Assembly: GCA_014871385.1 (NCBI GenBank)
Contig: CM026426.1
Coordinates: 15,598,606-15,662,605, forward strand
Length of the DNA stretch: 64,000 nucleotides
Direction of reading: 5' to 3'
Origin: Ceratodon purpureus
Lineage: Eukaryota; Streptophyta; Bryopsida; Pseudoditrichales; Ditrichaceae
In this document: positions 22,411 through 34,872 of the stretch, piece by piece
Layout: every line of letters begins with the position of its first letter
Numbering within the stretch: position 1 is the stretch's first letter
Notes under the pieces: generated by a model
Told to the model about the DNA's origin: nothing
The model's database searches: none
What the model saw: the letters and a program-made list of their open reading frames with translations, nothing else
Made by a program: the position numbers and the translations under genes

Positions 22411-25400
22411 CCTGTCTAAAACCACAACTCGGTTACACTCATCACCCCCCTCAACCCGTTCCGCCACCACTACAACCACAAAACCCCACTTACACTAACA
22501 CCTCCACACAATTCATTACTTGGAACGTTGCATCCCTCCAAACATCCCTCCCTTCCATCCAAAGACTCATCCAAAACACCTCACAACCGCCCGCTTTGAT
22601 TGCACTTCAAGAAACCAAATCCAATACCACCAAAACCCATCACTACCTTACCCGCCTCTTCCCTACTTACAAAATCATCCAAAACCGCACCCACCAAGCC
22701 AACCAATGTCAACGCCGCCAATACCTCACATATGCCCCCAACCAAGGTGGACTCATGACCGTCATCCACAACATCCTTTCCTTCCCTGGTAACATCCGCA
22801 AAATCCCAACCCCAGACACAATCTCCCCTTTCCTACAACTTATAGAACTCAATAATACCCCCCTCCAACCTCACATCATCCTTAACCTCTACATGCTTTC
22901 TCATCCTGAGGATCTTCCACTCATTCCCCTCATCCAAACCACAATTAGTTCAACAATCTCCGCTAAACCCACCCATACAGTCATCCTACTTGGAGACTTC
23001 AACCGAGATATCAACCTTCAAGGCCGCCACACCAACACCATTTGGTCCCCCCCCTTCCCGGAAGATATTGCCTGGCACCAATTCACATCCAGCCTTCACC
23101 TCAACTACATACCCACCAACACCGCATACACCGGACAAGGCGGCAACAACTACACATCCACTAGCCTCATCGATGGCTTCTACATTAAATCCACTCTCCC
23201 GCTCCCACATACCTCCACTACCGTCACCACCCTCAATCTCAATTCCGATCACTTCCCCCTTCTGCTTCACATTCCTTCTAATACTATTATTGCTCGACAC
23301 CCCCTCCCCACCCCACTTCCTAACCCCCGAATCCCAAACGTTATCACCCCCTCTAAACTACAAGAATTCCATCAAAACTTTCTTACCAGTAACTCCCACC
23401 ACATCGACACCCTTACCACCCTCCTCAACGTCCCCCACACACTCTCCTCCATCGCCTCGGAGGACGCCATCCACCAAATGGACACAATCATCCACAACCT
23501 CTCCACTACATTTATTACAACTTGTGCCACCCCGGCACCTCCACCACTAGCACATCGCACCACCAAACAAGGCAGATTCCTCCCTCACCGATCACACCGC
23601 CCATGGAAAAAACATCTCCGCCATTATCATCTTATACGAAAACTTATCTACATCGTGCAACATGATATCGACTGGTGCCTTCACCCTATACTCCAAGACC
23701 TCCCCCCCAACACCCCTCCACCACCCCCCATGACTCATCTCTTGCCCGCTTGGATAAAAGAACTTGCACACCTTGGCAAACTGTCCAAAAAAGAAGCACG
23801 CACCATCGTACAAAAACAAACCACCACAAATGTCCAAAAAGCCATCAAACACTATCGCCACACCTTAAATACCAAACCCAAACGCATCCACAAAGCTATC
23901 TTCAATGAAACCACTAGCCCTCCCCTCAACTGCATCCATGCCCGCAACCAAGATATCCTAACACACCCCTCTGACATCTCCAAGGAAATCCATGCCCAAC
24001 AAACGCTAAATTCCCAACCCGTAGCCCCTCTCTGCCTCCACCCCAATATCCACATTCCCTCCTGCACATGTGAAGTCAAGAAATACCCGTGGCATGACCT
24101 TGACGGATTCTGCCTTGAAAAACGCGGCACCCCTACCATCCCCCTCCACACGTACTTTAGCAGAGAAACCTATGATCTTTGCAAAAAACACCTTGCCAAT
24201 GCCAAAGCCCCGGGCCCGGATAAACTCCCCAATGCCGCCATCAAACACATGCCCGAACAATTTCACAATCTCCTCTACTTATTCTTTTCCCAATGCTACA
24301 AACAAAAATCCATCCCCCATTCCTGGAAAACAAGCCACACCATCCTCTTATACAAAAAAGGAGACCCCTTAAATTTGCCCAACCATAGGCCTATTGCCTT
24401 GGCCAACACCATCTACAAATTCTTCACGAGCATCCTCACCAACATCCTCTCCGCCTACGGAGGTGAACACCAGATCCTTCACAGCAGCCAAGAAGGCTTC
24501 AGACCCGAACGTTGTACTACACGCCAAATCCAAAAACTTATTGCTGTACTTGAGGACTCTAAATTCACAAATCAAGACATCTACCTCATTTACATCGACT
24601 TCAAAAATGCTTTTGGCTCCATTGACGACGCCCGTCTTCTCTCCATCATGGAAGACCTAGGCTACCCCATCGATGCTGTTCATCTTGTAGGGAACATTTA
24701 CACACAATCCACCACTTCCTTTACTGGCGAACATTTTGGTACCACTAATCCGGTCCACATCCAACGTGGCACAATTAAAGGTGACACTCTAAGCCCCTAC
24801 CTCTTTATCCTCTTTCTCGAACCCCTCCTCCGTTGGCTCCAACGTGATAACCTTCGTTACACCTTCCGAACCTCTACCACTCACGAAAGCACTGCTGCAT
24901 ACGCCGATGATCTTGCCATCCTCTCTAACCACATCAAATCCCTCCAACTACAACTCAATAAACTACATCGCTTTAACACTTGGGCCGGCATGGACCTTAG
25001 CATTCCTAAATGTGCTATCACGGGCTGCCCCAACAAATCCCACCTCACCCCCACCGCCTTTAAAGCCTTCATCCAAGCCCATAACATCACATATAACAAC
25101 ACCCCCCTCCCGGTCTTATCCCCAAACGAACCCTATAAATACCTTGGACTCCAACTTGTCCCCTCTCTTAAATGGACTCTACAACGTGACCTATCTACAA
25201 ACAATCTCCTAAAACAACGCCAACAACTCCAACTCTCCCCAGCTACACTCCGCCAGAAATTCAAAATTGTCAACACTGTTCTCCGCCCAGGCGTCGCCTA
25301 TGGCTTCCATGTTGTTCCTTCCTCCTTACCTGATATCCGAAAACTTGACAAAATCATTATCGCAACCACCAAAACTATCTGTAAACTCCCTCGTAGCACC

Positions 25401-25901
25401 CCAAACCTTACCACTCAACTTCCCACCAAGCTCTTTGGCATTGAGGCATTCTCCTTCACTAATGACTACATCAAATGTATTGGTGAACAACTCCGTAACG
25501 CCCTCAATGACCCTGGCCAACTAGGCACCATATACCTTGGCCTAGTCCGCTACATCATGGCCACCCACAAAGGCTCCACCACCCTTGACACCATTACCAC
25601 CAGAGCCTGCCTCCACTCTCCAACAACACGCACCATTGCCCTCCTCCACCAAGCTGAAGTGCAAATCCATAGCTTTGATACTTCCTTCCCCCATTCCACT
25701 ACACCCCTTGAACTTCTATGGACTGCCAACAAACACAAACTACCACCCCCCCCCCCCCAACTTCACGCTAGTACCAAACTTCTCCACAAACTGTATACAA
25801 CAGGCATACAAGACATTCCTCAACTCCTTGCTCCCACTGGAACCACACTCCTCACCCCAGCTCAATTCACCCTCCAATATGGCACTTGCACCCGCACTTA
25901 A
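22411..25901 (+). CDS. LINE ORF2: APE endonuclease and reverse transcriptase
   Basis: This is the longest open frame of the window (open from about 22400). The APE-type endonuclease nicks target DNA and shows ITWNVASL (22515-22538), ALQET (22602-22616), LLGDFNRD (22986-23009), SLIDGFYI and SDH (23244-23252). The reverse transcriptase follows with APGPDKLPNAAIKHM, SWKTSHTILLYKKGDP, HRPIALANTIYKF, IYIDFKNAFGSID (motif A Asp at 24597-24599), GTIKGDTLSPYLFILFLEPL (motif B) and AYADDLAIL (motif C, Asp pair 24906-24911). All catalytic residues seen are kept. The frame ends at TAA, one C-to-T change from CAA, and similar coding continues beyond it, so the stop may be a mutation. Confidence 0.9.
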
Positions 25902-27728
25902 CAAACCGCTCTCTTCTGTTGCCAAATCATGTTCTGCCATTTTGCCCCCTGCCACTCCCGCTGTGACACTCCTTGCTCTTCTCATCACCTCACCTACTCC
26001 CTCCTCCCCAAATTCCATCCCCCCATCTCCGAACCAACCACCCCGCCTCCCCCTCCCCCCCCCTCCCCGCCCCACCCCCTCCTCCCCCATTCCCTCCAAC
26101 CCCATCCCTCCCCCCGCCCTTTCCCCCACCCGCCTCAAACGCCTCCCCCTCACCCAAATTCTTCACATCACTCCCTTCACTCGATTAGACAGAGCTTCTG
26201 GTACCAAATACCTCTCTCATAAATATCACTGCTCTTAGACCCTCCCAACTCAACACACTTACACCCTTTGGCTCTTAGAAAAACATATTTTCCCCTACAA
26301 CAACTCCGCCCTCACTAACCACAACATCACCATCTTATATAACCACTACACCACACGCCAACACCAACATTATCACACTATCCTCTCCAAAAGCTTTTTT
26401 CAACCACAACTCACCGATTCCCGCCACCGCACTAGTCCCAAACACCTTGCACACGTCCACATCTCTATCACCGAATGTAATCCCGACACAGACCTCCGTA
26501 CTTCCCGCCCTATGATCACTACACACACCAACCAAGCCCACCTCTACGACAACACTGGTAAATACCTCTTGGCCATTCCCATCCCCAGACTCAATTGGCT
26601 ATGGTCCCAATATCAAACTTTTCTACACCACCACCTCCCCATCACCCCACCTCTCCAAGACTTTGAATCAGAGGTTGTCCACCTCTACCAACGCTACACC
26701 AACTACAACCCTAGAGACGAATCCCACAAGCAAAGCCAATACCACATCCACCCTGAAATCCATAGTTACCTCATCTCTACCTTCGGTATCACACACTCCT
26801 ACTTCTCCTCCCCAATCACATGCCCTCTCCAAATCTCCCACTACAATTCCCCACACCTGCGAGACCAAATCTTTGGTTCTGCAGGCCCCATTTTCAAACA
26901 CCGCTAGCAAACTGTTGGCCTAGCCCACCCACCCACACCTGAATTAGCCACACAAGCCCTCCACTGGGCCTGTCTCGCTGCTCAGGACAATCCTAATCAC
27001 TACTCCATCCTCCTCACCTCTGACCTCCAATGGTATACCAACCAAACCCCACTCTCACACCTCTACAATGACACTCATGTCTTAGCCTACCTCCCTGCAG
27101 ACTCCCTCCCCTACAACACCCCCCTCCTACCCAAACATCCCACAAAACCAATACCCACCCCCAACGAACCATCTGCCTTCCACATCCTCTGTATCCACCG
27201 CATTACCTCCAGATTCCCCCACAGACGATTCAAAATCCACCTCCGCAATCACCTCACCACACTCCTTAACCTCCCTCAACCTCCACCCTCCCGCAACCCC
27301 CAAATCACCCCTACCCCCACCACAGTAAATCCCACCCCCGTCTGGGCTAACGCCCCAAACCTCCCCATCCCCTCCTCCTCCCCCTCAACTCCACCTTGCC
27401 CTCCCTTCAATCAGATACCCCCTCCCAAATTCCCCCTTGATAGCTACTACATAGATGGAGCTTTTACCCCCCCTGGGGACGATGGTAGCGGAGACATTGC
27501 TGGATATGGCATCCATAACCCAGCCCGTAACATCAACAACATACACCGCCTCCCCGGACTCCAGAACATCCTCCGTGCTGAACTCAGAGCAATCCATCAC
27601 ACCCATACTCTCACCACTTCCCAAACCGAACCCATTTACATATTCACCGATAGTCTAAACTCCCCCTACTTGATTAGTACCCACATCAAACAACCTTCCC
27701 TACAAAACTCCTCCTCCAAGCCATCTTA
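25902..27728 (+). pseudogene. LINE ORF2 connector and RNase H domain (broken)
   Basis: After the RT frame the sequence stays C-rich and shifts frame near 25970-26500. From 26512 one frame runs past a TAG (26905-26907) into RNase H: YYIDGAFTPP (first Asp, 27454-27456), GYGIHNPARN, LRAELRAIHH (Glu) and IFTDSL (second Asp). The fourth catalytic element KVRAHMNITGNEKADSLAKA follows in another frame after a shift near 27700. The enzyme would remove RNA from RNA/DNA hybrids during target-primed reverse transcription. Confidence 0.75.
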
Positions 27729-28865
27729 GCCCTCCTCCAACTAAACCCTACACCCACATTCCTCCACAAAGTCCGCGCCCATATGAATATCACTGGCAAT
27801 GAAAAAGCTGACAGTCTTGCCAAAGCCGGCACATTACTCCCACGCCTAGAACAAACCGAAACATACCACCACGGCCACAGTGCCCCTTTCTGGCTCCATC
27901 GAGCCATCCCCAAACAAGCTGACCACCTATTTAAAGACCCCATACGCAACTTTCAAAAATACCTCCAATCCGAAGAACTCATCCAACAAAATGACAACGC
28001 CAAAAACCTCACATACATAGACAAATGGCTCAACAATGCAGACATAGATACCACATATTCCAACCACTTCTGGGAAAACCCCGAGATCACAGATGCACAA
28101 ATCTCCCAGCTCCTTAAATTCATATATGGACAATACATGGGCAACGCACGCAAACATCTCTTTTGGCCAACACAACATACATCCATTAATTGCTCCCTCT
28201 GCCCTGCTGCATCTATTGATACTTGGCCCCATCTCCTCCTGGCTTGCCCCGAACATAACATCCACAGACTTCGTATCAAACGCCATAACACTGCCGTCTG
28301 GGACATACACAAAATGTTCCTATCTAACACAAAAACTCGCTATTATAACCTTGTCAATGCCGGCAAACACAACTCCCGCACTTCCGAAAACACCGTTCCC
28401 TCGTGGCTTCTCCCTTGCACTTGCCTCACACAACCTCGTCAATGCCCCGCACGCCTTCGACCTGACATCCTCCTCGTCCTCAATCACCCTCTCGATGCCC
28501 CTCCCCCCTTAGAGCCCCATCCCCACCTTACAATCCAATTCATTGAATTCACCTACTGCCATGATAGATTCCCCCCTGAGAGTATCACTACCAAAACCAC
28601 CAAATACGCCCCACTCCTTCAAGCTATCACTAACCAAGGATGGACCGTTGCACCCCTCCTTGTCCTCACGGCCGGCGCTCGTGGTGCTATACATGCCAAC
28701 ATCCAAAACACCCTCTCTAAACACCCCCAACTCAAAGTAAATGACACACTCATCAACAAAACCCTCAAAGCCATCCACACTAAAGCCATCAAATGTTTAC
28801 ACCATATCATCCTCACCAAAAGACGAGTCGAGAACAAACAATCCTTACCCACGCTCTCTGACTAG
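27729..28865 (+). pseudogene. LINE ORF2 C terminus: CCHC finger and restriction-like endonuclease candidate
   Basis: Following the end of RNase H, this frame has a CCHC finger CSLCPAASIDTWPHLLLAC (28191-28247) and then LRPDILLVL (RPD at 28458-28466), FIEFTYCHDRFP (Glu 28545-28547) and TKYAPLLQAITNQGW (Lys 28602-28604) followed by PLLVLTAGARGAIH. The order CCHC, RPD, E, KY..L is that of the restriction-like endonuclease (RLE) of R2/NeSL/Utopia-type LINEs. The gap between RPD and the acidic residue (26 residues) is longer than usual, so the call is by pattern. It ends at TAG 28863-28865. With the APE domain upstream, the element would have two endonucleases. Confidence 0.55.
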
Positions 28866-28906
28866 TCCTGTCTACCCCTGTCCGTACCACCCTCTATACC
28901 ACAAAC

Positions 28907-28924
28907 ATATATATATATACAGAT

Positions 28925-29003
<79 letters not shown>

Positions 29004-29012
29004 CATACATAT
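28907..29012. repeat. (TA)n microsatellite in the LINE 3' UTR
   Basis: Two TA tracts (28907-28919 and about 28933-29000) are separated by a short CA-rich piece and followed by tacatacatacata. The tract is self-complementary and likely length-variable. Confidence 0.95.
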
Positions 29013-29258
29013 ACATTCCCATACAAACACTTACTTCAACATATTTCCACCCTCCTAAAAATTACCCTCAAGATCCCCCTACCCCTGTCTCTGTTTACTG
29101 TGTCCTCAGTCCTTGTGTGTTCATAGGGTTCACCTTCAAAAGAAGGCATCAAGGGTAGCCCGCCCCAGCCTGGTCCTGGTGACCATACTGGTAGCACTTC
29201 CCCCAACGAACCCTTTATTCATGCTGGCCCTTCGGGCCAGAGTTCCTCTCTCTCTCTC

Positions 29259-29269
29259 TATGTGATGGA
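29259..29269 (+). repeat. Candidate target-site duplication, right copy
   Basis: The sequence tatgtgatgga is identical to 17459-17469. It directly follows the tctctctctc tail of the LINE, which is where the right copy of the duplication should be. Confidence 0.5.
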
Positions 29270-30316
29270 ATTAAATTATGATGGGATATAAGAGAAGGTT
29301 GCTAGTCTACATATAATTTATAACTGAGTCTACCATTTACAAAATTACTCTGATATCAAATATGTTTTGGATTTGAAAATCTCAAAAAATGTATAATTTC
29401 CAATTTAGTAGCATTGATTTTGGATTTTATATCATTAAAAAAAATATATACACCAATTTTCATAAACTTATTCCTAGACTGCATTGTTCAAGTCATATTC
29501 ATTATTTATATTTATACATATAATCGTACTTGGAATATTCATTCTAAGAAAAACACTCATTCTTATATATATGCTTTTTGTCAGCATTCAAAATGATCCC
29601 TTTATAATTTAGTCACTTTTGTGGTCCACAATGTCCAAAATTAGACTAATTGGGTCCTACCACTACTACTCATTTTATTTTAATAATTCCTTCTAAAAAT
29701 CCCAATTTTTATTCATCTAATTTCTCCCTTTTTATACTTCTTCTTTTCCTCTTGATTTCATTTTTTTCTTTCTTATTTTTTTTAATTTTATCTTATTTTT
29801 CCTTGAGCCAATTCCATCTTATTGTCTTTTCAATTATTTTCAAATTTTGCTCTTTTCTTTAACTGCTAATTTTCTAACTTCTTTTATCCTTTATTCATCC
29901 AATTTTCAATCTTCATTTTATTTTGATTTTATTTATTTTATCCCTCTTTATCTTTAATTCCTATAAATACCTAGGCTTTGTAGCTATTGATCTTATTTTT
30001 CTTTAGCACTGGGATAAATTTAGTTTTACTTTGAACCCGTTGAAAGGTTCATCAAAGTTTAACATTAATTTGGGCCCTAAATAATTATAGGCAAGTAGGA
30101 TTGTCTGCCAAAGCCGACTGCATTAAATATTCCAACGTGGATAAGAAAGAAAATAAATAAATAAATATAAAGATTGACGGCTCGTGTGTGAGCTAGACGT
30201 CAACAAAGACGGTGACGAGGGGAGGATCAGGAGGAGGACAAAGAGCCGCCTGGAAGAGGAGACTTTGATATGTGACAAAGTAGGGATTGAAGAGAGCCTT
30301 TTATTCTCTAAGTTCC
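29270..30316. other. AT-rich, T-tract-rich DNA without recognisable genes
   Basis: Positions 29650-29960 are almost pure T, C and A on the plus strand with long T runs. A TATA-like ctataaatacc lies at 29961-29971. I see no coding sequence. Confidence 0.5.
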
Positions 30317-30545
30317 ATCTACGCGCTCGCGCTTGTAGCCGTGTGCACGCGCTCGTTCCCCGTCTATGCGCGCCCGTTCTTTGTCTGTGCGCGCTTGTTT
30401 CCCTTCTGTGTGTGCCCGTCCCCGCGTGATCACGCCCATCCCCGCGTGTTTGCGCTCGTTCCACCTATATTCACGACCGTTACCCCTCTCTTCGCTCCCA
30501 TTCCATGTGTATTTGCGCCCGTGCCCCGCCTGCCGAGACTCGCTC
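30317..30545. repeat. GC-rich degenerate minisatellite, ~20-24 bp units
   Basis: About nine imperfect units follow the pattern cgcgctcgttccccgtctatg, with variations such as cgcccgttctttgtctgtg and cgcttgtttcccttctgtg. The repeat keeps frames open on both strands, so the predicted Cys/Val-rich peptides are artefacts. It sits about 120 bp upstream of a TATA box at 30662. Confidence 0.7.
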
Positions 30546-30661
30546 GCGCCAAGGTATACTCGCCCAACACTTGCCCTACCCTACTTGCATGCACGCGTAG
30601 GGTAGCTATTCGCGCTCATGCCTCTACGAGTGCACACATCCACACTCCCTACGCCCGTTAG

Positions 30662-30669
30662 TATATAAG
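30662..30669 (+). promoter_or_regulatory. TATA box candidate with pyrimidine-rich leader
   Basis: The octamer tatataag is followed by a CT-rich stretch (cctcctcctctcttcatttc), the usual look of a plant core promoter. Minisatellite plus TATA box plus degraded coding sequence downstream could be the remains of a retrotransposon LTR. Confidence 0.45.
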
Positions 30670-30739
30670 CCCTCCTCCTCTCTTCATTTCTCACCTCTCC
30701 ATTTGGGCATCTTGCCTTCAAGAGCCTCTCGATAGCTGA

Positions 30740-32282
30740 TTGCTTGGTATTTGGGTGGGGATACCATTTCATTCACTCACATGCATGTGCACTATGGATT
30801 GTCTATAGGGGTGGGGTGATTAAATTGATGATGCTTGAAAGGTTTGACAAACCCAAATAGAAGTAAGGCTCCTGTGTGCGAAATGGTTTATGGTGAACTT
30901 GTACTTCAAAAGGTGGCGGATTAGAGGATGATAAAACATGTGCCGGGTATCAAGTGTCACCCTTAAGAAGTTTCTATACCTAGGGGTGTATTAAAGTTCC
31001 TCGAAGGTGTCATCAAAAAATTCGATAATCCAAACGAGCATGTTGGAGGGATTGATGTAGAGTGGAGCGCATCAAAAGACGACAATGAGTCCAATGGACA
31101 ACCACTACGCAAGGTTTCAACCACGAAAGCAGCACAAGCAGCCATGATGTCACGGCTTTGTAAAGAGAGCCTGCACTAAGTGAAACCTTGGTGAGTCAAT
31201 AGCGAGCATTGCAATCAACATCGGTGTAGGCAACCTTGGTGTAGATGTGGATGCAAAAACTGCTACTCTGATGGACGTAGCAATGAAGAAGGACATGGCC
31301 CAACCACTAGAAGTCCTAGATTTTATTGGTCAGCTCACTCCAAAGAATGAAATGATTGCTAACGTATAGAAGGAAATTAATGAAATGTGACTCAAAGCGA
31401 AGAGATATAATGAGACTATCAAGAAGCAAAGAGAAGAAATAGAAAATATTGTGGCTGCCAAAAATTCAATTACATTACAAGATGTTTGCCAAGTTACTCT
31501 ACGAGATAGTTTCGGATTGGATGATGTCTTTATAAAGTATTTGGACTCGTCCCCTACTTGCCATTATGTTGGGAGAAAAATCCAATTGAACACCGGAGAT
31601 GAAGTCTTCGTGGGGTGAAGAATTGATTTGGAGTTGGCGTATGATGAAACATTTGACGTGCAAAAACAATATGAGCACCCAATTTGGTTGGGAAAATGAT
31701 TAAGAAGAAGTTCAAAGGGTGTGCAACAATTTGATTGGAAGAAAAAGGTTGGTTGAAGGAAAGAGGAATTTCTTTTACTAGGTGTTGGGTGGCTATTGGG
31801 ATGAAAGTGCGAGGAAGTTCCAATTAGGAACTCATCCCTTTGGTTTTAGGTGGAACATCCTAGTCGATTAAGTCGTGGACCAATATAAAGAGATTATGGA
31901 GATGTCTCTAGAAGAGATCACCATTTACAATGCATTGGAGATGGAAGAATCTGAGTGGAAGGAAAAATTCAAGTGCTCGGCGGTTGATTTTTTACTTGAA
32001 TAACATAGTCGAGGGACCCTACAAACGCTTCGTCAAATGCAAGTCTCTCAGTTCTTGGAAGCAATATAAGAGCAGATGGCCCTGCCAGAAGAACACGTGC
32101 CAAACGTAAACTCCTCGGTGGTAATGGAGCTGAAAGTAGCGCTGCAAAAAATACTTGTGCAAGAAGAAGCAATGCTATACCAAGCAGCTCAATACACGAA
32201 GTCATGGACATTGAAGGATGATGAGAACTTGTTTGTGATACAATATGGAAATATATATAATAGCAAAGGCATAGATAATTAG
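30740..32282 (+). pseudogene. Degenerate coding remnants, probable transposon
   Basis: Short coding-like pieces follow one another in changing frames, for example GVIKKFDNPNEHVGGIDVEW, then a hydrophilic piece with DVAMKKDMAQPLEVLDFIGQ and AKNSITLQDVCQVTLRDSFG, each ended by stops. I recognise no enzyme domain. The position after a TATA-bearing repeat suggests the body of an old retroelement. This is inference. Confidence 0.3.
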
Positions 32283-33430
32283 ATTGTTATGAGATTCTCG
32301 TGTGTTGAATTTTGTTTAAACTAAAGCTTTTTGTGTTATTAGCACTATTTTCAAATTGATTAAATATGAGGATTTCATAAGTTTTTAATCCATTGGAGTC
32401 CATGTTATTTGTCACACTTGATGGTTTTTAGTCCATGTGATTTTTTCATTCTTCTTTCGTACTAACTTCTTTATTTTTTTATTATTCCATTCTTCTTCTA
32501 TTATTTTATTAATTTTATTTTTTTTGTTCTTTCATTCATCTTCCACTCTATCTTCTTTATTTTTTTAACTTTTAAAACTGTATTAATATTTTTTAATTTT
32601 CATCTTTAATTTTTTAATTTTATTTTCCTCTTCTTCTTGATTGTCTAGTCTTTGTTTCATGTTTTGGTTTATATTTTCAACTTTTTTTTTGGATTTGTTG
32701 TAAATTTTTTAAATGACCTTCTTTCATTTCTTCCCCTCCAATTCTATTACATGGATGATGCTATGGTGGATAATGAGGTTGTTTACCTCTATGTCTTATT
32801 GAATGATAGAGTGTAAGAATTTTGTATGTGCCACATGAATGAAACATAGTAGATAAATAAAAAAATAACATCAAATATCATATGTTAAAGAATTTATTAT
32901 TGGATTTAATCTCAAATGTAATATAAAAGGATATTTAACAAGAATAAGAAGAATAGTACTGAAATCAATATTCGAGTTATTTAGAAAAATATGTATATGA
33001 TTTCTACAACCATGAATTATTCATTTATATATTCAAGTTTATATCCCTAAATTCAATAGCCATGGATATATTCATGAACTTAAAATTGAAGTAAAGAATA
33101 TATTGGTACAAGGTATTCAATGTTCCCAAAACTACAACAAAGAAAGTAAACATTCCATTATACATCATCGTCTTATATAGCATGTAATTCCTTGCAGATT
33201 TATATTTCATTTATATTATCCTTTGCTACAAGGAATTCAATATTCTTAAGAATATTATTCTTAAAAATACCATTGGTATTCTTATACCTGTAGGTTTTAC
33301 ATAATTATGTACGTGAATTTGTAAATAACTGAAAACATCAATAGCGTAAATTATTTCTAAAATCATACATCAATACACATATATAAATACATATTCATAA
33401 TAGACATAAACTAACATCTATCTTACAATT
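32283..33430. other. AT-rich DNA, nothing recognised
   Basis: The plus strand is T-rich at 32440-32720 and generally AT-rich afterwards. No frame or repeat stands out. Confidence 0.5.
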
Positions 33431-33679
33431 GAGCATGGTTTGTCTCACTCGACGGTTCCATGGTGGAATCCGTCGAGGAGACAACCATGCTAAGACAGGT
33501 CGACATGCAGCCCAGGTACCCTCATGCAAGCTGCAGTTCCCATCTCCGTTGCTCTCCTTTGCGCATGCTGCCTACGCATGCCTCTTTCGCGAGGGCCGAA
33601 TGGTGCAAAGATGACGCGCATGCCTCTTTCGCGAGGAGCCCAATCATCGAGACAATCATCAAGATAATCATCGAGGCTT

Positions 33680-33979
33680 GTGAGAAGCTACGGTGGTTGG
33701 TGGTGCTGCTGCGGTTACCAAAACCATATCTTTGTGATCGAGCCACAGGGAGTGCATAGAGTCTTAGAGAAGGGTTTGAGTAAACAATTGGGGCCAGATC
33801 ATGAGCAGTTTGTGCATTGTGTGGTGTATCCTCTTCTCCAGGATTCTGCGAATGCAGCTGGAGAATTGGTTTTTCAGTGTGGTGACGTCCAGGTCTCGGT
33901 CCTAGACATGGCTGCGGAGGAGTTTGGTGGAGCGGAGCGGGACCGTGACCTAGGGTATGCGATTTGCCATGTTTGTTGA
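33680..33979 (+). other. Exon-like open stretch, unrecognised
   Basis: The frame reads a balanced, gene-like sequence (VIEPQGVHRVLEKGLSKQLG, then GELVFQCGDVQVSVLDMAAE) and closes at TGA 33977-33979. A duplicated piece (cgcatgcctctttcgcgagg, at about 33574 and 33618) lies just upstream. I do not recognise the protein. It may be a captured exon like the hydrolase fragment 1 kb downstream. Confidence 0.3.
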
Positions 33980-34872
33980 TTGAATTGCATTTTTTGGTCA
34001 CATAAGATGGGTTCTTTTGGGGAAGTCATTGTAGTCTGGAGGTTTTGTTTTGGTTTAGAGTTCGGGATTTGTGAATTTGGTGCTTGTGTTTGTGGTTAAG
34101 AAATGGGAATTTGGATTTGGTGTTGAGGTGATTAGGCTTCTAAATTATGGGTCATGGTTGGGGTGTTGTGCTTGGATGGGGTTTGATGGGTAATAAATGA
34201 GCTTGGAGTTCGGTTATGTATGTTGAGGTTATTGCACTTGAAGCTGGTTTGAAGCAGGTTTGTTTGTTGTAGAGAAGGTTTAGTGGGTATGTGAAGTGAG
34301 TTTTTGACATGAATGCGTTTTGCGAGCTGGTATGTTAGGCATTTACCTGAAACCAATCGCCCCGGAAAAGGAGTGCGGTTTATGCAAAACGACTAAGCCA
34401 CTCACAATTTTCATCAGTACAAGTGATGGGTTCTTGTTTGCGAGATGCCATTGTTTCTTGTTCTTTGCCCTAAATTTTCTTCGCATGTTCCCAAGTCGAT
34501 ATGTACTGGCATCAAAACGTGTTTTTGGAAATTTTTCTGCTTATTCGCTTAATATATTTGCTTTGGTTGGCAGATTGTGATCACGAGCACTGCACCAAAT
34601 GTTGCAAATGCCTGAAGCAGCACTGCAACAGATGAATATTGCAACATATTGGTGATTGCAACATATCGGTGATCACGAGTACTGCACCGAATGATAGCCA
34701 AGCTGATTTTTGCAATGCCTGAAGCAGCACTGGGACTTCACACAAATTATGGCGCTTCGTATTGGCTCTCACATTTGGGTGGCTCTCTTGATATAAATCA
34801 CTTCTGTCTGTAACCCAGAGTTTGTTTTATTTCTGTGATCTCACTGCGCTAATGGGGGAATTAGTCAAAGAA

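Larger units (their letters stand above)
17470..29258 (+). mobile_element. LINE (non-LTR retrotransposon), Dualen/RandI-like, 11.8 kb
   Basis: The element runs from a candidate 11 bp target duplication to a short (CT)n tail. In order it contains a 5' region with several C-rich open stretches, an ORF1 with an RRM-like fold, a 2A motif, an APE endonuclease, a reverse transcriptase, RNase H, a CCHC finger and a restriction-like nuclease candidate, and then a 3' UTR with a (TA)n tract. The plus strand is strikingly rich in C and poor in G throughout, giving Pro/His/Thr-rich proteins. The frames are broken by a few stops and small indels but the length appears complete, so it is a fairly recent insertion that is no longer autonomous. 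The 5' boundary rests on the target duplication; the C-rich part begins only near 17900. Confidence 0.8.

Noticed and set aside
34577..34735. Short duplicated piece (gatcacgagcactgcacc and variant)
   Set aside because: Only two diverged copies; no structure or gene linked to it.
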